A DNA stretch of 43,333 bases from IMG/VR virus record IMGVR_UViG_3300024520_000157, positions 1-43,333 of that record; one strand, given 5' to 3'. This DNA is from a virus. Position 1 is the first letter of the stretch; each line of letters opens with the position of its first letter. The notes under the pieces are model-generated. The model was not told the DNA's origin. It made no database searches and saw nothing but the letters and a program-made list of their open reading frames with translations. This document shows positions 38,801 through 43,333 of the stretch, piece by piece. The translations under genes were made by a program, and so were the position numbers.

Positions 38801-39191
38801 TTCGAACTCCTGAATGTTCAGCTAAAACTACGCTAAATCCCTCTTGACCTTTTTCAACACGCTCGAACCCGAAAACCCCGTTTCCAATATATTTAAGGCA
38901 GTCATCTTCGATGATCTGGGATCGAACCAAGCAGTCAAAAACAGTTGCCAACATCCCGTCACCGTCTCTTCGTCGGTTATCTGAGACGTAGAACAAGACA
39001 AAGGCAGTATACTTATAATTTGATCCATTATTATCTTGTATTCCGGCTTTGTTCTCATAAACGGCTTCCCTTTTCTTACTGACAGAACTTTGTTGTTTTT
39101 GAAATTCGGAACGATTTTCTCCGTCTTGACATGATAGATTTTTATTTTCATTCAACAACCTTTTTAATTGTGCTTTCGTCAAGTTCCACAT
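38793..39191 (-). pseudogene. RusA-like Holliday junction resolvase, reading frame disrupted
   Basis: In this frame the C-terminal half is RusA-like: FVLFYVSDNRRRDGDGMLAT, with the acidic catalytic cluster, then IIEDDCLKYI and the closing EKGQEGFSVVL. The matching RusA N-terminus is in another frame (38828-39151). In this frame that stretch reads as low-complexity Ser/Gln/Lys and is probably not native, although MWNLTKAQLKRLLNENKNLS at the very start looks genuine. A -1 shift, indel or sequencing error near 39020-39060 would restore one protein. RusA cuts Holliday junctions. Confidence 0.6.
38828..39151 (-). other. Overlapping frame carrying the RusA-like N-terminus
   Basis: ATG 39151 has AAAAGG upstream and gives MKIKIYHVKTEKIVPNFKNN followed by KVLSVRKGKPFMRTKPEYKI, which matches a RusA-type N-terminus. 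After ~50 residues the frame leaves the RusA pattern, while the other frame picks it up. The part after about 39000 in this frame is probably not a native protein sequence. Confidence 0.5.
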
Positions 39192-39206
39192 CCAATGTTA
39201 AAATTT

Positions 39207-39359
39207 TTACCGATGAGCGACTTCCCGCTCAATAAGGAATGCCATTAAATTATCCTTTAGATCGTGAAACTCTCTCAATTCAGCGTTATTAACGCCAGCG
39301 TCAAGTCTGATGTCATCAAGTTTATTTATTGCCCTTGACCACGTGGTTTGTTTTCCCAT
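39207..39359 (-). CDS. Small helical protein (50 aa)
   Basis: MGKQTTWSRAINKLDDIRLD... starts in a TGATG overlap with the upstream stop. Charged, helical, no domain recognised. Confidence 0.55.
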   Translation of the reverse strand: MGKQTTWSRAINKLDDIRLDAGVNNAELREFHDLKDNLMAFLIEREVAHR

Positions 39360-40027
39360 CAAAATTTGTTCCCGTGTAAGTGGTCGCGGGTTTTATTATA
39401 ATTCATTTTCTCCTCGACCATGCCCACAATATCAAGGTTGTTGTCTTTACAATACCCGAAGATCAGCGCCAAAACTTTGGGATATCTCTTTTGTGACACT
39501 AATCGGACAACAGTTGACAAGAACTCGTCAACCGTTTCACATTTAAAATGATTTTGGTGGTCGTCCAAATGAACGTTAACATACTGAGCGTCAAGTGTGA
39601 TCATTTGAAATTCTGTCAGATGGAAAATACGTATGCAGACATCTGAAAGCTCACTGAGAAACCCGCAAGGCTTGCGGCGGCCTGTTGGGGCCTTGAACGG
39701 TTTCCAGTGTGTATAATCCGGGTGGTAGTCAGTCATACGGCTACTGAATGTGAAAGGGTCACACGGTTTACCCTCACGACCATCATAAAAAACAACTAAT
39801 TGGTTTTTGTTAGGCTCAACATCATCCATAATAAACCACCCATTATCCGTGCGCCACGTTTCCGCAATACCATGGCCTTTTCGCAGATCATCAAGGGCTT
39901 CGAAGTTTTCAGAATTAACCAAAAGGTTCATTAATGTTTCGGAGGATTTAACGGAATTAAAACCGTTGTCGTCAGCCGTTTTATACGCTTCTTTTTGCCA
40001 ATTGTTCAATTGTTCTTGTGTAATCAT
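39359..40027 (-). CDS. MazG-like protein with inserted DUF551-like segment (222 aa)
   Basis: ATG 40027 (MITQEQLNNWQKEAYKTAD...) has AAGGGTTGAG before it. The C-terminal half (ELSDVCIRIFHLTEF..., EEKMNYNKTRDHLHGNKF) matches phage MazG-like NTP pyrophosphohydrolases, with the metal-site residues partly visible. Between them, NGWFIMDDVEPNKNQLVVFY and THWKPFKAPTGRR follow the DUF551 pattern. MazG-type enzymes hydrolyse NTPs or ppGpp-like signals. Confidence 0.65.
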   Translation of the reverse strand: MITQEQLNNWQKEAYKTADDNGFNSVKSSETLMNLLVNSENFEALDDLRKGHGIAETWRTDNGWFIMDDVEPNKNQLVVFYDGREGKPCDPFTFSSRMTDYHPDYTHWKPFKAPTGRRKPCGFLSELSDVCIRIFHLTEFQMITLDAQYVNVHLDDHQNHFKCETVDEFLSTVVRLVSQKRYPKVLALIFGYCKDNNLDIVGMVEEKMNYNKTRDHLHGNKF

Positions 40028-40028
40028 C

Positions 40029-40223
40029 TCAACCCTTATTATTAAATTTTGAATACTTAAACGGATCAACAAAGCTTTTTATGTCCGGTTTATGACCTTT
40101 AGCGGCCTCTATCTTGTATTTATCATAACACAACTTACACAATTTTTCAACATCTTCCAAGCTTTTACGCTCAATCAAGGTATATGTTCCGTAATTAGGG
40201 AACTTTATTTTAAAAGTTGGCAT
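40029..40223 (-). CDS. Small protein of unknown function (64 aa)
   Basis: MPTFKIKFPNYGTYTLIERK... reads as a small beta then alpha domain. The ribosome-binding site is weak, so it may depend on translation of the Lar-like gene one base upstream. No domain is recognised. Confidence 0.5.
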   Translation of the reverse strand: MPTFKIKFPNYGTYTLIERKSLEDVEKLCKLCYDKYKIEAAKGHKPDIKSFVDPFKYSKFNNKG

Positions 40224-40427
40224 TTATTTCGCTTCAATTAATTCCGGGTTTTGTTGGTTGTTCCTTGTATTCCAAGCATCAATCCAATCTTTATCAGTAA
40301 AGCATGTTGACACCCCGCAGTAACCGCAAATTATGCGGTATGATGGGTGCAGTATTGTCCCTTCCATGTGCTCCACATTTAAGTCCTCACATTCGCCGCA
40401 AAAAGGACATGGTTTTAAGTGGTTCAT
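40224..40427 (-). CDS. Lar-like restriction alleviation protein (67 aa)
   Basis: PCPFCG near the start, a central CGYC and the closing WIDAWNTR are the signature of the Lar zinc-ribbon family, in which the founding member modulates type I restriction. The last residues (QNPELIE) are copied, at DNA level, from the YopX-like gene next door. ATGA overlap upstream. Confidence 0.75.
   Translation of the reverse strand: MNHLKPCPFCGECEDLNVEHMEGTILHPSYRIICGYCGVSTCFTDKDWIDAWNTRNNQQNPELIEAK
40232..40253. repeat. 22-bp direct repeat, copy in the Lar-like gene end
   Basis: This 22-bp stretch is identical to 40438-40459 in the YopX-like gene and encodes the shared NPELIE tail. It is a likely recombination joint between accessory genes. 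Confidence 0.8.
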
Positions 40428-40810
40428 TCCTCAACCCCTTCAATTAATTCCGGGTTTTGATGGATGTTTCCTATGACTACGCAACCCCTTGTCCGAGACG
40501 ATGCAAAAGTATAACCGCAACAAAATGCGCCGTCGGAGTCTTGAAATGTTTCAATTCTGACCTCGTGCTTGTATCCGCTCTTACCGCCGTATTGAACAAT
40601 ATCGCCCTCAAAAATCTTGGCTTTGTCCTTGTCCCTAAATCCGATGTATTGTCTTGTGTGCAGTCTTTTACACCCATATGATGCTTTACGTAATGCACTG
40701 TAAAACGCATGCTCTTCACCCTCGAGTATTTGAGCAAGTGTGAACTCATTCGCCGTAATTACGTCGGACCCATCATACCCATATAAAAATTGAAAAATTA
40801 CGTCTTCCAT
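40424..40810 (-). CDS. YopX-family protein (128 aa)
   Basis: The YopX signature is clear: RQYIGFRDKDKAKIFEGDIV and the end VIGNIHQNPELIE. Function of the family is unknown, common in phages and plasmids. GAAGGG precedes ATG 40810. The neighbour at 40812 is a second YopX protein. Confidence 0.85.
   Translation of the reverse strand: MEDVIFQFLYGYDGSDVITANEFTLAQILEGEEHAFYSALRKASYGCKRLHTRQYIGFRDKDKAKIFEGDIVQYGGKSGYKHEVRIETFQDSDGAFCCGYTFASSRTRGCVVIGNIHQNPELIEGVEE
40438..40459. repeat. 22-bp direct repeat, copy in the YopX-like gene end
   Basis: Identical to 40232-40253 and in the same coding context (tail NPELIE). The two copies are 206 bp apart. Confidence 0.8.
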
Positions 40811-40811
40811 A

Positions 40812-41153
40812 TCAAAATCCCTTCACTTCTTTTTTTTGATGAATGTTTCCGACTACTTCAACATCAATATCAGATAGCAGGTACAGCATTGCACTTTTAA
40901 CCATACTTACAACAAAACACCCGTCCATGAATTCAACAATCCCTACCCGTTCTTTGCCGTCTTTTACAATATCACCCTCAAAAATCTTGACGCCGTTCAC
41001 GTCCTTAAATCCTACGAACATTTCAGGGTCTTCAAAAGATTCGTGTTGAATCATTAACCAGAATATGCCGTCATATTTGTTTTCCGGGAAGCTCCAGTAC
41101 TCAAACTTGCCGCCCTGCTTGTGATCCCAGGCCCTATAAAGTAGCTCATCCAT
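40812..41153 (-). CDS. Second YopX-family protein (113 aa)
   Basis: MFVGFKDVNGVKIFEGDIV and VEVVGNIHQ are the YopX motifs; the N-terminus MDELLYRAWDHKQGGKFEYW is typical. It ends KKEVKGF, almost the same as the unrelated gene at 41155 (KKEVRGF). Confidence 0.85.
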   Translation of the reverse strand: MDELLYRAWDHKQGGKFEYWSFPENKYDGIFWLMIQHESFEDPEMFVGFKDVNGVKIFEGDIVKDGKERVGIVEFMDGCFVVSMVKSAMLYLLSDIDVEVVGNIHQKKEVKGF

Positions 41154-41154
41154 A

Positions 41155-41436
41155 TTAAAATCCTCTCACTTCTTTTTTTGGGCATCCGCCAGCAGTTTCA
41201 AACGCAACATAGGCGGAAGTCTTCATTTTTGTAATCTCGTCAACGCATAATTCAAAATGTTTAACGGACCCGTATGGCGTCCTGTGTTGCCTTGAAATGT
41301 GGTTGACGTATAATTTTGCAAAATATTTTAACGACAAATCAACCGTCGGTTCCTTGTGTTCTTTGCCGTCGTGCATTAGAAACTTAGAAGCATCCCAAAC
41401 CCGCACAAAAAACGGGCATTCTTTTTTTTTTGACAT
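41155..41436 (-). CDS. Small protein of unknown function (93 aa)
   Basis: ATG 41436 (MSKKKECPFFVRVWDASKFL...) was preferred for its GGGGAT site. No domain is recognised. The ending KKEVRGF copies the end of the YopX protein at 40812. Confidence 0.55.
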   Translation of the reverse strand: MSKKKECPFFVRVWDASKFLMHDGKEHKEPTVDLSLKYFAKLYVNHISRQHRTPYGSVKHFELCVDEITKMKTSAYVAFETAGGCPKKEVRGF

Positions 41437-41456
41437 ATTATCCCCAATCCCAAAAA

Positions 41457-41672
41457 CTAAACAATTGGCATTGCTGGTAACGCCATCCAATGTGACGACT
41501 CGCAAGGTTCACAGTAAAAATAATCTCCGTCGGACGTATCCCAACAAAGCTCTTGGCAATTCCAAGAAAGAATTTCAATACGGCCTCCAATCACCACAAG
41601 GCATCTGACATGCTCATATCTTTTTATTCCCAGCTTTTCAGGGAATGCATCCTCTGTTTTTGTCCATTTCAT
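41457..41672 (-). CDS. DUF551-like protein (71 aa)
   Basis: MKWTKTEDAFPEKLG..., VRCLVVIGGRIEILSW, CWDTSDGDYF and SHWMALPAMP follow the DUF551 pattern of small phage proteins. A related segment is inserted in the MazG-like protein at 39359-40027. Function unknown. Confidence 0.75.
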   Translation of the reverse strand: MKWTKTEDAFPEKLGIKRYEHVRCLVVIGGRIEILSWNCQELCWDTSDGDYFYCEPCESSHWMALPAMPIV

Positions 41673-41673
41673 A

Positions 41674-41856
41674 TCATACCCACTTCTGACGGACTTCGAT
41701 ATTAATGCCGCTTTCGATAATTGCACCATGCCAGAAAGCAGGATACCCGCCGTTAGCTTTTATAACCTTATCGCAATTGGCGTTCCAATCGTCTTCAGAG
41801 GAACTTGACAGCATCAACTTTTTGACACCTGATCTTCTTGTTAAGTCTTTTTTCAT
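41674..41856 (-). CDS. Small basic protein (60 aa)
   Basis: MKKDLTRRSGVKKLMLSSSS... has AAGGGG before ATG 41856 and stops near the DUF551 start. No domain is recognised. Confidence 0.55.
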   Translation of the reverse strand: MKKDLTRRSGVKKLMLSSSSEDDWNANCDKVIKANGGYPAFWHGAIIESGINIEVRQKWV

Positions 41857-41871
41857 TTCTAACCCCTTAGA

Positions 41872-42075
41872 TTAGATTAAACACCCCAAAACGCGCACTT
41901 TGTCTATTGCATCATTAACACCTCGACTAATCTGTCTTTGCATGCCCTCGTCTATATGGGACGGAACACACCAGACAAGTTTTCCGAGTTCCCTTGCGCA
42001 AACAACCAATTGAGCTTGGTACTCACATTCTTTATCACGTTTGTAATTTATAACGAACTCATCAAAAACGTCCAT
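41872..42075 (-). CDS. Small protein of unknown function (67 aa)
   Basis: MDVFDEFVINYKRDKECEYQ... has AAAGGGG before the ATG. No domain is recognised. Confidence 0.55.
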   Translation of the reverse strand: MDVFDEFVINYKRDKECEYQAQLVVCARELGKLVWCVPSHIDEGMQRQISRGVNDAIDKVRVLGCLI

Positions 42076-42117
42076 ATTAAACCCCTTTAATTAAGTTAAA
42101 ATCCAACAGGTTCAAAA

Positions 42118-42393
42118 TTAATTTTTTACTGATGACCCACCACCAAAAAGAACCCCCGACCCTAAAACAAAACCAAAGTCATACCAACCACCTGTGTTAT
42201 AAATTGCGTAAATCGCTGTTTTGTCAGAAAACAAAGACACAATAAAAGCGAATGCGGTTATCACTCCATGCCAAAGTCCATGAAGAAACCCAACTTTCCG
42301 CATTGTCTCTGCCTCAGAAAAACTCACTGAATCAGCACACCCGGATAAAACCATAGCCAAAAGAAGAAGAGACAACAAAATAGTATGTTTCAC
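42118..42393 (-). CDS. Small membrane lipoprotein of bacterial type (91 aa)
   Basis: The start is GTG 42393 with AAGGGG upstream. A signal peptide with lipobox LSGC (MKHTILLSLLLLAMVLSGC) gives a lipoprotein. The rest (GFLHGLWHGVITAFAFIVSL, TAIYAIYNTGGWYDFGFVLG) matches a small protein I recall from many bacterial chromosomes. It is the first gene behind leader element C and may change the envelope of the host, for instance to exclude other phages. Confidence 0.75.
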   Translation of the reverse strand: MKHTILLSLLLLAMVLSGCADSVSFSEAETMRKVGFLHGLWHGVITAFAFIVSLFSDKTAIYAIYNTGGWYDFGFVLGSGVLFGGGSSVKN

Positions 42394-42466
42394 GTTAAAC
42401 CCCTTTTTAAAAGTAAGATACAGTTAACTTTGATTATAAACCCGCCAGTTCGTAAGGTTCCAAAGC
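42394..42466 (-). promoter_or_regulatory. Repeated promoter-leader element, copy C
   Basis: Directly after the replication gene stop: CTTTGGAACCTTA, then 17 nt from GGAACC to TATAAT (42438-42433), then AGTTAACTGTATCTTACTTTT and an AAAAAGGGG ribosome-binding site. The order matches copies A and B near 9.1 and 9.65 kb. Confidence 0.6.
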
Positions 42467-43333
42467 TTATGACGAATTATAAAAATTTCCAGTTGTTTCA
42501 AACCTTTTCATTCCAGCGCTCATTGCCAAAACTGGATTTTTAGCAGACCCGATGCCCTCGCAGAAATGAACCACCTTAGCGACGGGGGCAACCCTGGACG
42601 TTTTAAAACACCTTGCCTGATAACCAATATCCTCTTTTTCGTCTTTAGATTTCATGGTCTGCCGGAACAGATCATAGCTTTCTTTTTCGTTCCGGCTCAG
42701 TAGATCGGTATTGATCTTGTCCGTTTTAACTTCTTTTACAGGCTCCACACTTTTGATAATAGGAACGCCGAGTAGTTCAGCTACTTTAACAACCTCACCG
42801 CCCCGGATTTCATTACCGATTTGTAGCACCCTGCCCTTTGACTTAACCTTAACCCGCTTTTTAGCGTTCGTCATTGCCTGGAGCATTTCCGGCGTTAGGT
42901 CGTTGGATGTGTCGGATTTCTGGCGTTCCTGAAGTGCTTGCGCTTTTAGTTCTTCGCGTGTGGGCTGGTCGCCAGTTTCGAATATGTCCCATGATTCAAC
43001 GGGTTTTTGTTCAGAAATGGCCTTGACGGATTCAAGTTTCTTTTCAAACTCATTTGCCTCGGATATAAAGTTAATCCCTTGATCCGGGTTAATCCCCAAC
43101 TCATCAACCGCTTTGTAAAGAGCAATGAATTCTTTTTCGTGTTCAGGCTCTTTAAAATTTACAATACCGGTTTCAGGTTGTTCCGGCTCTTCTGGATGAA
43201 ATCCAGTCACAATAGTTTCTTTAGCTTCTTCTTTGTCTTTTTCTTCCTCTTTGTATTTAGTTTGGTTTATTGTATTTTGATTTAATATAGGTGTACTATT
43301 ATTTAATATAATATGGGGCGCAGTGTTGGGGGT
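42467..43333 (-). CDS. Phage replication initiator-like protein, C-terminal part (continues from 1)
   Basis: This is the rest of the gene that starts at 472 (bases 43315-43333 duplicate 1-19). Residues ~158-192 are encoded by an AT-rich stretch and read as a low-complexity Asn/Lys/Glu linker. Residues 267-276 are DIFETGDQPT, shared with the protein at 37828-38550. The C-terminal ~120 residues are basic and alpha-helical with ...EIRGGEVVKVAELLGVPI.... It is probably the partner-binding domain that recruits the helicase loader or helicase. Confidence 0.75.
   Translation of the reverse strand, partial: TPNTAPHIILNNSTPILNQNTINQTKYKEEEKDKEEAKETIVTGFHPEEPEQPETGIVNFKEPEHEKEFIALYKAVDELGINPDQGINFISEANEFEKKLESVKAISEQKPVESWDIFETGDQPTREELKAQALQERQKSDTSNDLTPEMLQAMTNAKKRVKVKSKGRVLQIGNEIRGGEVVKVAELLGVPIIKSVEPVKEVKTDKINTDLLSRNEKESYDLFRQTMKSKDEKEDIGYQARCFKTSRVAPVAKVVHFCEGIGSAKNPVLAMSAGMKRFETTGNFYNSS
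42960..42986. repeat. Short DNA repeat encoding the TGDQPT motif, copy 2
   Basis: Nearly identical to 38314-38342 in the coiled-coil protein gene. Confidence 0.55.
43315..43333. repeat. Terminal direct repeat of the contig, right copy
   Basis: Identical to bases 1-19; see the left copy. Confidence 0.9.

Overview
The window looks like the complete genome of a tailed double-stranded DNA phage, probably a siphovirus. It was assembled as a circular contig: bases 1-19 are repeated at 43315-43333, and the replication gene reads in frame across the joint, giving a unit of 43,314 bp. Essentially every credible gene lies on the minus strand, tightly packed with ATGA, TAATG and TGATG stop/start overlaps and purine-rich ribosome-binding sites. 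Base composition is AT-leaning, roughly 40% GC by eye. I see no integrase, no convincing CI-type repressor and no DNA polymerase. A lipoprotein of a type I recall from bacterial chromosomes and Lar/YopX-type accessory genes suggest a bacterial, probably Gram-negative, host; the species cannot be read from the sequence.

Layout, following minus-strand transcription. (1) A strong promoter (TTGACA-N17-TATAAT, 10025-9997), overlapped by an 18-bp palindrome, opens the early region. This runs from 9942 down to about 470: small early proteins, RecT annealing protein, a helicase plus DNA methyltransferase pair, an HNH endonuclease with two partial copies around it, a second DNA methyltransferase and many small proteins. 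It ends in a replication initiator-like gene that crosses the contig ends and contains iteron-like repeats beside an AT-rich stretch, a candidate origin. (2) Downstream of that gene a repeated promoter-leader element (42394-42466) opens an accessory/replication block, 42.4-35.5 kb: lipoprotein, DUF551-, YopX- and Lar-like proteins, MazG-like protein, RusA-like resolvase (frame-disrupted), Cas4-like nuclease, SSB, two unusual tRNA-like RNAs and zinc-ribbon proteins. (3) The terminase genes (34.3-32.6 kb) and four small genes follow, then a terminator and a strong promoter at 31.4-31.5 kb. (4) The virion operon runs from portal (31.4 kb) through protease/scaffold, major capsid, connectors, tail terminator fused to LamG/FN3-like domains, tail tube, frameshifted tail chaperones and tape measure to a 1,497-residue tail-tip protein. 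It ends at a strong terminator at 10.2-10.15 kb.

The most unusual content is: the two tandem ~135-151-nt tRNA-like RNAs (36145-36441) with conserved D-arm- and T-arm-like ends but no anticodon arm; the candidate origin inside the replication gene; a three-copy promoter-leader element; HNH gene fragments flanking methyltransferase genes; a non-SSB protein ending in an SSB-type tail next to recT; and the RusA-like gene whose halves lie in two frames. No endolysin could be recognised, so the lysis system is either divergent or novel.
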